From the NCBI RefSeq assembly GCF_007197645.1, contig NZ_VKGK01000001.1:124001-188000 (forward strand): a stretch of 64,000 nt of DNA, written 5' to 3'. Under the pieces are notes generated by a model. It was not told the DNA's origin. It did no database searches and was given only the letters and a program-made list of their open reading frames with translations. The position numbers and the translations under genes are program-made. The DNA is from Shewanella hanedai. GTDB taxonomy: Bacteria > Pseudomonadota > Gammaproteobacteria > Enterobacterales > Shewanellaceae. Shown here one piece after another: positions 25,014-34,322 of this stretch (positions within the stretch are counted from its first letter, which is position 1; each line of letters opens with the position of its first letter).

Positions 25014-27407
25014 ATGGCGCGTGGTCATTTACATAAATTTGGTGGTTCTAGTCTAGCGGATGCAGATTGTTATCGCCGTGTGGCTCATATCCTTCTCACT
25101 CATGGCAATAGCGACGATCTTGTCGTTGTCTCTGCCGCAGGTAAGAGCACCAATTTTCTTTATAAGTTACTAGCGTTAAAAGATTCGTCTCAGCTGTGGC
25201 AAGAAGAACTACAAGTACTGATTAGTTTTCAGCAGAATTTGATTGAGCAATTGCTATCAAATGAGCAAGCCAGAAGCTTGCGCGAGCGGCTATCTATCGA
25301 CAAGTATCAATTGATCAGTTTGTTTTCTCTTGATGAACTCAATGAATATAAGCGCAGCGAAGTCGTGAGCTTTGGTGAGCGTTGGTCTGCCCGTTTGCTG
25401 GCGGCTCTTTTAAGGGAGTCTGGCGTGGCGGCGAGTGATGTCGATGCCAGAAGCCTGCTGATTGCCGATGAGGGAGCGATTCCTCAGATCAGGCTTGATG
25501 AATCACGTACTCGTGTGCAGAAGCGTGTTGAAGATAGCCCTAATGAGCGTTTGATTATTACTGGTTTTATCTGCGCGAACAGCCAAGGTGAAACCCTATT
25601 GCTTGGGCGCAATGGCTCTGATTACAGCGCCACGCTAATTGCCAGCCTTGCAGATATCGGTCGTGTGACAATTTGGACCGATGTTGAGGGGGTGTTTAAT
25701 GCCGACCCTAACAAAATTAACGATGCTAAGTTGCTCAAGAGCCTCTCTTTAGATGAAGCGAATCGTCTTGCTCATCTAGGTTCTCCAGTGCTGCATAATC
25801 GCTCGTTACAGCCACTGTTTGATACTGATGTGAGCTTGGCTGTGCGTTCAAGCTACGCCTCTCACACAGACTTTACCTTGATTGCGCCTAAGAGTTCATC
25901 AGCCAGTGCGCCGGTTGTGACTAACCTTGCTTCGGTTTCACTGTTTAATTTAAGGTTAACAGCAGGTTTGCATAGCGTCCTAGCACTGTTAGCTGAGTCT
26001 GGACTTATTCCGCTAGCTCATTGGAAATTAGCGCAAAACCGAGTTGAGTTAGCTTTTACCAATGAAAACAGTAAACAGGTTCATGCTCTGCTTGAACTTG
26101 AAGCTGAGTCATTGGGGATCGCTGATATTAAAGTGCGCGAAGATCTTGGTTTAGTCGCGCTAGTCAGTGCTGATTCAAGTCTTTATCGCCGTGGTTTCGC
26201 CCGCTTGTTAAGCCGCGACGCCAGACCCTTGTTTAACGACGGTTTAAGTTTAGTGACTTTGGTTCCCTATGGACAGGTCAACCTACTGACTCAAAAGGTG
26301 CATCGTCGATGTGCTGGACCTCGTAAACGTATTGGTGTGTTGCTACTTGGTGTTGGCAATATCGGTGAAGCTTGGATAGAGCTATTTACCCGAGCGCGTG
26401 CGTCATTGAATAAAGAGTTAGAAGCTAGTGTAGAGCTGGTGGGTCTGTTGAGTTCAAAGAAAGCCTTGCTAAAAGAGGAGGGCATTAGCCTCGCTTCATG
26501 GAAAGAGGAGTTTGAACAGCAAGCTACACCTTGGTTGTATGACCACCTGTTTGAGCAGCTTCAGGCGCTAGAATGTGATGAGATCATTGCCTTAGATATT
26601 AGTGCCAGTGCAGATTTGACCTTACAATACCCAGAGTTCTTTGCGCGTGGTATTCATGTCGTGAGTGCTAACAAACTAGCGGGTTCTGGTCCATTAGCTT
26701 TCTATAATGAGCTCAAGCAGCAGTTGGATAATCGCAGATTGTTTTGGCGATACAATGCCAGCTGTGGTGCTGGATTACCGGTACAACATGCACTGAACGA
26801 TCTCCACAACAGTGGCGATATTATTGAAGCGGTAGGCGGCATTTTCTCCGGCACGCTGTGTTGGTTATTCGAGAACTATGATGCTGAAAAACCGTTTTCA
26901 CAACTGGTACTAGAAGCGAGAGGCTTAGGGATCACAGAGCCCGATCCTCGTGACGATCTTTCCGGCCGTGATATGCAGCGTAAGCTGTTAATCCTAGCTC
27001 GTGAGATTGGTCATGATATTGAGCTAGAGGACATTACATTAAACTCGCTTGTTCCTGCGACGTTAGCGGATATATCACTTGAGCAATTTTTAGTGAGAAT
27101 TGCAGAGCTTGATGATGGGATGTTGCAGCAATTTAGTGCGGCAGCAGAACAGAATAAGGTTTTGCGGTATGTCGCAGGCTTAGATTTAGTTGATGGCAGC
27201 TTGAAGGCTGAAGTGGGCATAGAGTGGGTCGACAGAGACCATGCTTATGCTAATTTAACTCCTGGTGACAATGTGTTTGTTATCCGTAGCTCGTTCTATC
27301 AAGACAACCCATTAATTATTCGTGGACCTGGTGCTGGCCGCGAAGTTACCGCCGCCGCTGTTCAATCAGATCTCGCACAGATTTGTCGAGATTTGGTTCA
27401 AGAATAA
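25014..27407 (+). CDS. metL: Bifunctional aspartokinase II / homoserine dehydrogenase II
   Basis: The 797-residue protein is close to E. coli MetL (810). The N-terminal aspartokinase domain begins HKFGGSSLADADCYRR and has ITGFICANSQGETLLLGRNGSDYSATL and TIWTDVEGVFNADP. An ACT-like linker spans about 300-430. The homoserine dehydrogenase domain starts near 440 (IGVLLLGVGNIGEAW) and contains SANKLAGSG and SCGAGLPV. It makes aspartyl phosphate and then homoserine for methionine synthesis, and is expected to follow metB on one mRNA. The upstream gap carries a duplicated start and a hairpin. Confidence 0.95.
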   Translation: MARGHLHKFGGSSLADADCYRRVAHILLTHGNSDDLVVVSAAGKSTNFLYKLLALKDSSQLWQEELQVLISFQQNLIEQLLSNEQARSLRERLSIDKYQLISLFSLDELNEYKRSEVVSFGERWSARLLAALLRESGVAASDVDARSLLIADEGAIPQIRLDESRTRVQKRVEDSPNERLIITGFICANSQGETLLLGRNGSDYSATLIASLADIGRVTIWTDVEGVFNADPNKINDAKLLKSLSLDEANRLAHLGSPVLHNRSLQPLFDTDVSLAVRSSYASHTDFTLIAPKSSSASAPVVTNLASVSLFNLRLTAGLHSVLALLAESGLIPLAHWKLAQNRVELAFTNENSKQVHALLELEAESLGIADIKVREDLGLVALVSADSSLYRRGFARLLSRDARPLFNDGLSLVTLVPYGQVNLLTQKVHRRCAGPRKRIGVLLLGVGNIGEAWIELFTRARASLNKELEASVELVGLLSSKKALLKEEGISLASWKEEFEQQATPWLYDHLFEQLQALECDEIIALDISASADLTLQYPEFFARGIHVVSANKLAGSGPLAFYNELKQQLDNRRLFWRYNASCGAGLPVQHALNDLHNSGDIIEAVGGIFSGTLCWLFENYDAEKPFSQLVLEARGLGITEPDPRDDLSGRDMQRKLLILAREIGHDIELEDITLNSLVPATLADISLEQFLVRIAELDDGMLQQFSAAAEQNKVLRYVAGLDLVDGSLKAEVGIEWVDRDHAYANLTPGDNVFVIRSSFYQDNPLIIRGPGAGREVTAAAVQSDLAQICRDLVQE

Positions 27408-27414
27408 ATATCGC

Positions 27415-27590
27415 AAAGAAGGGCGCTTCGCGTCGAGAGCGCCTTCGCTACGAGAACGGGAACAAGTTCCCTTCGAGTTCGCCAACAAGTTGGCTTCGAG
27501 TAAGAGCAAAAGCTTTTCATCTTCTGGCTTTTTTGTCTCGAAGGCGCTTTCTAGCCGCTCTCGCAGTGACGAAGTCACGTTCTCGTTGCA
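27415..27590. repeat. Hairpin array with conserved TTCGAG/TCTCG delimiters (copy 2)
   Basis: This follows the metL stop. Perfect short hairpins are GGGAAC-AA-GTTCCC (27458-27471), GCCAAC-AA-GTTGGC (27481-27494) and GTGAC-GAA-GTCAC (27566-27578). They are preceded by a GCGCTTCGCGTC/GAGAGCGC structure and separated by CTTCGAGT, TACGAGAAC and GTTCTCG pieces. The last block matches array copy 1 near 22165-22190 almost base for base. Overlapping open frames in several phases here reflect the repeat composition, not genes. Confidence 0.7.
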
Positions 27591-27666
27591 CCCCGTTATA
27601 TCTTATTTGAAATTACTCCTCTTTTAGCTATTGACTTCAATCTCAGCTTCTTTAATATGGATGTAT

Positions 27667-27682
27667 AGACGTCCAAACGTCT
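27667..27682. promoter_or_regulatory. MetJ operator upstream of metF
   Basis: AGACGTCC abuts AAACGTCT, each 7/8 to the met box consensus, in tandem, 84 bases before the metF start. This places metF in the MetJ regulon with its own promoter, separate from metB-metL. Confidence 0.88.
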
Positions 27683-27702
27683 AAATGAGTTCTGCAACTT
27701 AA

Positions 27703-28656
<954 letters not shown>

Positions 28657-28700
28657 GAGATACAAGCTACCGTTCACCGGACTTAGCTAGAGTTTGTTAT

Positions 28701-28735
28701 GATGCTCTACCTTTAATGGGTGGAGCATTTTTGTT
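28701..28735 (+). terminator. Terminator after metF
   Basis: ATGCTCTACC pairs with GGGTGGAGCAT (one bulge) around TTTAAT, followed by TTTTTGTTT. It lies 45 bases after the metF stop. Confidence 0.8.
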
Positions 28736-28785
28736 TCTAGCTTATATTTGTTATAAGGTACTAAAAAATATATTAAGGATAGCTA

Positions 28786-29178
28786 ATGAAAACATGGAAA
28801 GTTGGTTTGATAATATCTTGCTTAGCATTACTGACTGCATGCAGTAATGTCTCGTTTAGAACTCATATGAGTCCCGATATTGCAGAAAATGTCGGTAGGT
28901 CTTTAGCGGCTTCTGATGTAAAAGAGTTTACGGTTGAAGAGATTTCACGTCGTGATAAGGAGATGCTTGGAGAGATAAGGGCATCATATTGCCAAAAAGA
29001 CTTCAATAAACCAGCACCATCACGTTCTTTATTGGCAACAGATATGCGCTACAAAACGGCAAAGCTTGGTGGAAACGGGTATGCGGTTATGGAGTGCTTT
29101 GATTCACCTTTTGCAAATTGCCATGGGTACATGGAATGCCGTGCATTAGCGTATGTTGTCAAAGATGGCTCACTTTGA
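28786..29178 (+). CDS. rcsF: RcsF-like outer-membrane lipoprotein
   Basis: The 130-residue lipoprotein has a lipobox (LLTACS near residue 19). The C-terminal domain has four cysteines, the last three in C-x7-C-x5-C (MECFDSPFANCHGYMECRAL), close to the C-x8-C-x5-C disulfide pattern of E. coli RcsF, followed by a final beta strand (YVVK). RcsF senses envelope stress and signals to the Rcs phosphorelay. Whether Rcs partners exist lies outside this window. Its TGA overlaps the TTG start of the following hydrolase gene. Confidence 0.7.
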   Translation: MKTWKVGLIISCLALLTACSNVSFRTHMSPDIAENVGRSLAASDVKEFTVEEISRRDKEMLGEIRASYCQKDFNKPAPSRSLLATDMRYKTAKLGGNGYAVMECFDSPFANCHGYMECRALAYVVKDGSL

Positions 29179-29786
29179 AGATTATTCTGGTAACCGATAT
29201 ATTTGGTCTAACCGAGCCTATTTTGTCGCTGCAAAACATGATTCAACAAACAAGCTTTGAATGTGTCGTTATCGACCCCTTTAATGGGGTAAATCGATAT
29301 TTTAACCGTGAGCCGTTAGCGTATCAGGCCTTTATGGCTGAATGTGGTCATGAGCATTATTGTGATTTGGTTAAAAGCAAAGTTGAAGCTGCTAATAATC
29401 CGAGTGTAGTAATAGGCTTCAGCGCCGGAGCTTCTGCAACTTGGAAGGCGCTTGAGAAGCTTAATTCCGAGGCTGTATTACATTTCATTGGATTCTATCC
29501 AAGTCAAATTCGTCATCACTTGAGCATCACCCCATCTTGTCCTGTGAGCTTTGTTTTCCCAGTCCTTGAAACTCATTTTGACGTTAATGAGGTGATTGCT
29601 GGCTTGGCGAAGAAACCGTTTGTGATGGCTGTGCAGACTCGATATGCCCACGGTTTCATTAATTTTTATTCATCAGCTTATAATGAATTAGCTTCATCAC
29701 AGTACATCAACCTTCTCTGTAGCGTAGAGCTGTTAAGCAATCCAGCATTAATGCAGGCAGAGCTTACTCAACTTTCTATTGCATAA
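29175..29786 (+). CDS. Alpha/beta-hydrolase, dienelactone-hydrolase-like
   Basis: The 203-residue protein starts at a TTG at 29175 that overlaps the stop of the RcsF-like gene (TTGA); no in-frame ATG gives a better start. It opens with a beta strand KIILVTDIFGLTEPI, has the nucleophile elbow GFSAGAS (G-x-S-x-G) near residue 93, and a late His in RYAHGF that may complete the triad. Size and pattern fit small dienelactone-hydrolase-like enzymes. The substrate is unknown. Overlap suggests co-translation with the lipoprotein. Confidence 0.7.
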   Translation: MKIILVTDIFGLTEPILSLQNMIQQTSFECVVIDPFNGVNRYFNREPLAYQAFMAECGHEHYCDLVKSKVEAANNPSVVIGFSAGASATWKALEKLNSEAVLHFIGFYPSQIRHHLSITPSCPVSFVFPVLETHFDVNEVIAGLAKKPFVMAVQTRYAHGFINFYSSAYNELASSQYINLLCSVELLSNPALMQAELTQLSIA

Positions 29787-29854
29787 TAATCCATTAAATT
29801 AGTATTAAAACCTCCCCTTTTGAGCCTAAAATACACAACTTCTACAAGGGGAAT

Positions 29855-30451
29855 ATGATGAAACTTAAAATAATAACATTGGCGAGTTTAGTATTAAGCT
29901 TTTCAGTGCTTGCAGATGTTCCACCATCGGCAGCAGTGTGTGCGGGGTGTCACGGTCAACAAGGGCAAGGTGTTGAGCCGCTAGGCCCAAGGTTAGCAGG
30001 CCTACCAGCGAGTTATATTGAGAAGCAAATTAACTTGTTCCAGACTGGTCAACGTCAAAACCCAACCATGCAATCAATGTCTATGATGGTACAAGGTGAT
30101 GCGATAAACCAAGTGGCAGAGTATTTTGCTGCGATGGATGTGCCGCTTGTTAAGCCCCATTTTAGAGGCGAAAAAGCAGATTACCCTGATGCCACAGAGC
30201 GCCTAGTATATCAAGGTGATTGGGACCGGGTGATCCCTGCATGTGTCACTTGTCACGGCCCTTCAGGATTAGGCGTTGGCGAATTTCCTCGTTTAGCAGG
30301 ACAACAAGCTTCCTATATAAAAAGTCAGCTGTTAGCTTGGCAATCAGGCACGAGAAAAGGTGATCTAGATGGAGTCATGCATAATATTGCGACTAAATTG
30401 ACCCCATCAGAGATTGATGCTCTATCTCAATATTTTGCCACGTTAAAGTAG
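29855..30451 (+). CDS. tsdB: Diheme cytochrome c (c4/TsdB-like)
   Basis: The 198-residue periplasmic protein has a signal peptide ending near residue 20 and two heme sites: CAGCH and, in the second half, CVTCH. Each is followed by family-typical PRLAGLPASYIEKQ or PRLAGQQASYIKSQ segments and Met ligands. The tandem repeat makes it a c4-type cytochrome. It lies 9 bases before a TsdA-like gene. TsdB-TsdA pairs act as electron acceptor and thiosulfate dehydrogenase (or tetrathionate reductase), so the role is inferred from this pairing. Confidence 0.75.
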   Translation: MMKLKIITLASLVLSFSVLADVPPSAAVCAGCHGQQGQGVEPLGPRLAGLPASYIEKQINLFQTGQRQNPTMQSMSMMVQGDAINQVAEYFAAMDVPLVKPHFRGEKADYPDATERLVYQGDWDRVIPACVTCHGPSGLGVGEFPRLAGQQASYIKSQLLAWQSGTRKGDLDGVMHNIATKLTPSEIDALSQYFATLK

Positions 30452-30460
30452 GAACTCATT

Positions 30461-31510
30461 ATGAAAAAAATACCCTTAATTTTACTTAGCTTAATAATGA
30501 TCCCTGCAGTTCAGGCTGATGAACTACCCGACACACAAACTGAACTAGTATCTGTCCCTAAGTTGGCAAGTCAAACCTACCTTAAGCCAAGACCTTTAAA
30601 CGCGATTCCTGACGGAGAGTTTGGCGATAAAGTTCGAAAAGGTTATGAGCTATTTGTTAACACTCAGCAGCTTAGAGGCAAATATGTGGGCAATGAGCTG
30701 AACTGTTCAAATTGCCACATGGACGCAGGGCGAAAAGCCAATGCATCGCCTTTGTGGGCTGCCTATTTCGCTTACCCAGCTTACCGCAAGAAAAATGATA
30801 AAGTGAATTCATTTGAAGAGCGTATCCAAGGCTGTTTTACCTACTCGATGAATGGCAAAGCACCCGCAAGTGGCAGCGCTGAATTAGTGGCTTTATCAGC
30901 ATATTCTTATTGGTTGGGGATGGGAGGCGTAATGGATATGGCAAAGCTAGATTCGCCTGTGCCAGCTATTAGTGATGCACTGCTATTACAGGGCGGTAAG
31001 CTCGCTGATTTTCCGATACCAGAAAAAGTTAAGTCTATGATGACAATAGATGAACTAGCCAAGTTACCAGGTAAAGGTTTCCCATTAGTACCTAAACCAC
31101 CGCTAGCTTATTCACCTGTCAGGGGTGAGAAGGTGTACCAAGCTCATTGCCAGTCATGCCACGGCGCAGACGGCTTAGGATATGAAACTGCTGGTGTGTA
31201 TTCATTGCCACCTTTGTGGGGCCCTGATAGCTTTAACTGGGGAGCTGGAATGCACAGAGTGAATACCGCCGCCTCATTTATCTATGAGAACATGCCCTTT
31301 GGCAAAAGCATCCAGCTTACAGCACAAGAGGCTTGGGATGTTGCAGCATACGTGAACAGCCATGAACGCCCTCAAGATCCTCGTTATAAGGGAGATGTGA
31401 GCAAACTGATGACAAAATATCATAAACATCAGGGATATTACGGACAAGCTGTTGATGGAAGCCCGATACTCGGCTCCCATTCCTATGCGATAAATCCTAA
31501 GGGAGAGTAA
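30461..31510 (+). CDS. tsdA: Diheme cytochrome c, TsdA-like thiosulfate dehydrogenase
   Basis: The 349-residue protein has a signal peptide (about 1-19). The N-terminal heme domain contains NCSNCHMDAG and then SPLWAAYFAYPAYRKK and FEERIQGCFTYSMNGK. The C-terminal heme domain contains HCQSCHGADG and ends with WDVAAYVNSHERPQDPR. The Y-P-x-Y, E-x-R-I-x-x-C and S-M-N-G elements are those of TsdA, which interconverts thiosulfate and tetrathionate in the periplasm. The preceding gene encodes its likely electron partner. The physiological direction cannot be told. Confidence 0.75.
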   Translation: MKKIPLILLSLIMIPAVQADELPDTQTELVSVPKLASQTYLKPRPLNAIPDGEFGDKVRKGYELFVNTQQLRGKYVGNELNCSNCHMDAGRKANASPLWAAYFAYPAYRKKNDKVNSFEERIQGCFTYSMNGKAPASGSAELVALSAYSYWLGMGGVMDMAKLDSPVPAISDALLLQGGKLADFPIPEKVKSMMTIDELAKLPGKGFPLVPKPPLAYSPVRGEKVYQAHCQSCHGADGLGYETAGVYSLPPLWGPDSFNWGAGMHRVNTAASFIYENMPFGKSIQLTAQEAWDVAAYVNSHERPQDPRYKGDVSKLMTKYHKHQGYYGQAVDGSPILGSHSYAINPKGE

Positions 31511-31565
31511 GACTTTTCCCAAGATGATTTTTTGACTTTATTCTTAAACACAGAAAGGTGAGCTA

Positions 31566-32209
31566 ATGACAGATACTAGTTATAAAGCCCAATGTCATTG
31601 TGGTGGGGTAGAACTATCACTCTTTTTGCCGGATGGATTGGTCGATCCACGTCGCTGTGATTGCTCTATGTGTCGGCGACGAGGTGCAATTGTGGCCTCT
31701 ATCCCGCTAGCAGATCTTAAGGTGATGAAAGGCGCTGAGCTATTAAGTTTATATCAATTTAATATATACTCAAACTACCTGAAAATGCAGGATTCAGTGG
31801 GAATTTAATACATTTTAGGCAAGGCATTGTTTGTAGCTAATGGTTGTTCCCTTTGCAAAATCAATAACGCAGAATAAAATGTATTAAAAACCATCGTAGA
31901 AGGCTTTGTGCAAGCCCACTTCGTTGTTGCATTAACTTAAAAGGGAGTAGCCATTTCTACGCCAATGCGTCTAGAAGTGAACTCGCACAACGCCTCTGAA
32001 ACGAACATTTTCAGGTAGTTTGGGTATAGTGCAAACACTTCTTCTGTTCAAAATGTGGGATCTATACTCACCATCAAAGGCGTTCTAATCCGCATTTTTA
32101 TGGATTTAATGTCGCGTGCTTAGAAGGGGATCCTTTTGATATACGCACTTTACTCAAGGAGGGAGTCACTTTGTATGATGGAGTCAACCATCCGGCTGAT
32201 GCAGGTTAA
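31566..32209 (+). pseudogene. GFA-family zinc protein gene disrupted by a MITE
   Basis: The 5' half (31566-31764) encodes a GFA-family start: QCHCGGVELSLFLPDG, RRCDCSMCRRRGAIVAS and LLSLYQFN. It is cut by the 264-bp element at 31765-32028. The 3' half resumes at about 32033 in another frame: KHFFCSKCGIYTHHQRRSNP, then FYGFNVACLEGDP and a stop at 32207-32209. Together they form an almost complete glutathione-dependent formaldehyde-activating (GFA-like) protein with all three zinc Cys motifs. As it stands the ORF ends after 80 residues inside the element, so function is lost. Confidence 0.88.
31765..32028. mobile_element. MITE (264 bp) inserted in the GFA-family gene
   Basis: The 23-bp terminal inverted repeats are 31765-31787 and 32006-32028. 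They read TATACTCAAACTACCTGAAA inward and differ at one position (T/C at the sixth base). There is no transposase frame inside. The flanks allow a TA target duplication. Inner blocks near both ends match the shorter element at 23052-23159, defining a family in this genome. The insertion site in a coding sequence proves mobility. Confidence 0.88.
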
Positions 32210-32211
32210 AT

Positions 32212-32475
32212 ATGAACCAAATAGATGTGAATAATTCAGGTGTAGAGAATGATGAGCAGCAGACGCAATCCATGCTTTGTCCGCTGTGCCAAACTTCAAA
32301 TCAGTGTGCGTTAACCACTAAACAGGAGATTGAAAACTGTTGGTGTAAGACTGCTGAGTTTCCGCCTAAATCCGTACTTTTAGCAAACAAGTTGGATGGG
32401 AGTGCTTGTATCTGTCAAGACTGTCTCGAGAGAATTAAACAGGAGGTAGCGCTAGGCTTGAAAAGGATTGACTAA
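32212..32475 (+). CDS. Cysteine-rich CWC-family protein
   Basis: The 87-residue protein has the CWC pattern: CPLCQTSNQCAL, then NCWCKTAEFP, then ACICQDCL. The paired Cys clusters suggest zinc binding. Function is unknown for the family. It starts 2 bases after the stop of the disrupted GFA gene, and GFA genes commonly precede it, so it probably lost translational coupling when the MITE arrived. Confidence 0.8.
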   Translation: MNQIDVNNSGVENDEQQTQSMLCPLCQTSNQCALTTKQEIENCWCKTAEFPPKSVLLANKLDGSACICQDCLERIKQEVALGLKRID

Positions 32476-32675
32476 CTCATTAACTAATAAATGTAAAAAA
32501 GAGCCATCCTTGGCAGATTGAATCGAGGTTGTTTTTATTATTTTTTTAGTTTTATTTTTTATCTATTCAATCACTTTAAACCTGTTCCACACTCTGCTAG
32601 CTCAATAGCCACGTCAGAACATGTTAAATCTACCCTTTTAGGATGCCTTGGGAGACTAATAATCTGCTGCTGATA

Positions 32676-32870
32676 TCAGGTTGACGCCCCTTGAATCACC
32701 ATGGCCATCTGCCCTTTGGTTACATATTGCCAATCTTCATTCATTACATTAGCGATTTGATTGTCATACAGATCAAAAATGATGGGGTCATCTCCTTCGA
32801 CTCGACATTTTACTGTTTCGCCATAAGCTCTATTGTAATCTCGACCCTGTAAATTGTTAAAATAGATCAT
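32676..32870 (-). CDS. Small conserved-looking hypothetical protein, 64 residues
   Basis: A minus-strand ATG at 32870 is preceded by an excellent GGAGG seven bases upstream. The product is soluble and acidic (MIYFNNLQGRDYNRAYGETV, later DPIIFDLYDNQIANV). The residue pattern suggests a small beta-rich domain, but I recognise no family. The strong ribosome site makes it a credible gene. Confidence 0.55.
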   Translation of the reverse strand: MIYFNNLQGRDYNRAYGETVKCRVEGDDPIIFDLYDNQIANVMNEDWQYVTKGQMAMVIQGAST

Positions 32871-33340
32871 GAACGCCTCCCTATGAAGTTGTGTATATTA
32901 CACTGGAAGGTAATCATGTGTATAGCGATTTGTTTTTTGAGTGTTTGAAATAGATTAGAATGCTTTTGAAAACTCTTCTGTTAATCTTTGCTGTTTAAGG
33001 TCCCAGCTGGCGTAGTTTTACTTTTTTACTCCTTGCTGTATTGCTATAAAAGCAAGTTTGATGACTCATTGGCTAAAGTTACTGCCATATTCTACAGGCA
33101 TGTTTCCTACTCATTAGGCATTTGAAAATGTGTTGTCGAATCAATAAATGCCTAATAGCTGAAAATACTGTGTAGAATTGGATTGTTGGTTTGTATCACT
33201 GCCTGTTTTAAGTGTTTTAGACTGGTTAGGGCGGTGTTAGCTCGTAAGCTTAATCGTTTTAACTTATAGACGTTGTTATGTTTTAGGCGCAGAATACTTG
33301 ACCTCTTCTCAGTGTTATTCATCTGCTCAAGTAGGTTCCT
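32871..33340. other. Intergenic region with a nested inverted repeat
   Basis: This separates two divergent genes. It holds nested inverted repeats: ATTCTACA (33089-33096) with TGTAGAAT (33171-33178), enclosing ATTAGGCATTT (33113-33123) and AAATGCCTAAT (33146-33156). The 90-base unit could be a remnant element, an operator region or a structured RNA. The rest shows nothing recognisable. Confidence 0.55.
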
Positions 33341-34294
33341 TTGCAACAGAACAATTTCAAAATCGGGTTACTTTTTATCTCAACGGCGGTGCTCTTTTGG
33401 GGGATACTGCCGATCGCGCTTAAACTCTCTTCAACCTTTATCGACCCTGTCTCGTTAACTTGGTTTAGGTTTTTAGTCGCTTTGTTGGTGAGTATTGTGA
33501 TTCAGTATATTAGTGGCAATTTGAAACAGTTTGCTTGTCTAGATAAAGTGGCTTGGATAAAGCTGTTTTTTGCTTCTGTGTTTTTAATGCTTAACTATGT
33601 ATCGTTTGTTTACTCGTTAGAGTACTTGGCGCCTGGCACTGCTCAGCTTAACTTTCAAACTTCGCCTTTCTTCTTAGCGTTCGGTGGCATGCTCTTCTTT
33701 AAAGAGAGGCTAAGTGCTATTCAGATGACCTGTTTTGCGACGTTGGCATTAGGCATGTTGATGTTCTTTCACCCTTTTTTAGAGTTCAATCAATCAGATA
33801 ATTCTGCTGTCTGGACTGGGGTGATGATTATTCAATTTTCTGTCTGTTCATGGACCAGCTATGCCTTACTACAGAAATCACTGTTGAAACAGTTAGATCC
33901 TAGTAATGTTTTACTGTTTATTTATGGCATGGGGGTGTTAGTGATGGCGGGGTTTAGTGACTTCAGCCATTTTTCGGCAATGACAATGAATGATTGGTGG
34001 ATTGCTATTTTCTGTGCGTTTAATACTCTGATAGCTTATGGCTGTTTTGGTGCTTCGATGAAGTATTGGCCTACGGCACAAGTGAGTGCCATGTTGGCTT
34101 TAACGCCTGTGCTCAGCTTTAGCGCTACAGGGCTTGTGGTGAGTTTAGGCCTATGGCCAGAGATGTTTTTCAGTGATGCTTTGGATGTTTTATCCTTAAG
34201 TGGTATCGCTGTCATTATCTTTTCTGTGATGGTATTGCAGCTATTGCCAACCATGAACGCACGAAGAGCAAAAAGATTAGCGACTAATACTTAG
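33341..34294 (+). CDS. EamA/DMT-family transporter
   Basis: The 317-residue protein has ten predicted membrane helices in two EamA repeats (first: LFWGILPIALKLSS and FRFLVALLV; second: WTGVMIIQFSVCSWTSYALLQKS). It starts at a TTG at 33341 with AGG seven bases upstream. Drug/metabolite transporters export small metabolites such as amino acids; the substrate is not predictable. It converges on the following minus-strand gene. Confidence 0.82.
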   Translation: MQQNNFKIGLLFISTAVLFWGILPIALKLSSTFIDPVSLTWFRFLVALLVSIVIQYISGNLKQFACLDKVAWIKLFFASVFLMLNYVSFVYSLEYLAPGTAQLNFQTSPFFLAFGGMLFFKERLSAIQMTCFATLALGMLMFFHPFLEFNQSDNSAVWTGVMIIQFSVCSWTSYALLQKSLLKQLDPSNVLLFIYGMGVLVMAGFSDFSHFSAMTMNDWWIAIFCAFNTLIAYGCFGASMKYWPTAQVSAMLALTPVLSFSATGLVVSLGLWPEMFFSDALDVLSLSGIAVIIFSVMVLQLLPTMNARRAKRLATNT

Positions 34295-34322
34295 CGACCT
34301 ACATCTGTGTAAGCCGGTACGA

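Larger units (their letters stand above)
24895..25030 (+). repeat. Duplicated metL start region
   Basis: About 42 bases at 24895-24936 (end of metB, a ribosome site, ATG-CGTGGTCATTTA) recur at 24989-25030 as the true metL start with six or so changes. Direct-repeat offset is 94 bases. The first copy opens a short frame and the second opens metL. Confidence 0.85.

Noticed and set aside
21985..27590. Hairpin arrays as CRISPR arrays
   Set aside because: Units are not equal-length repeats with unique spacers of constant size, and no cas genes are present.
27322..27627. Overlapping open frames in several phases over the array after metL
   Set aside because: Frames stay open because of the repeat composition, lack ribosome sites and have no family-like sequence.
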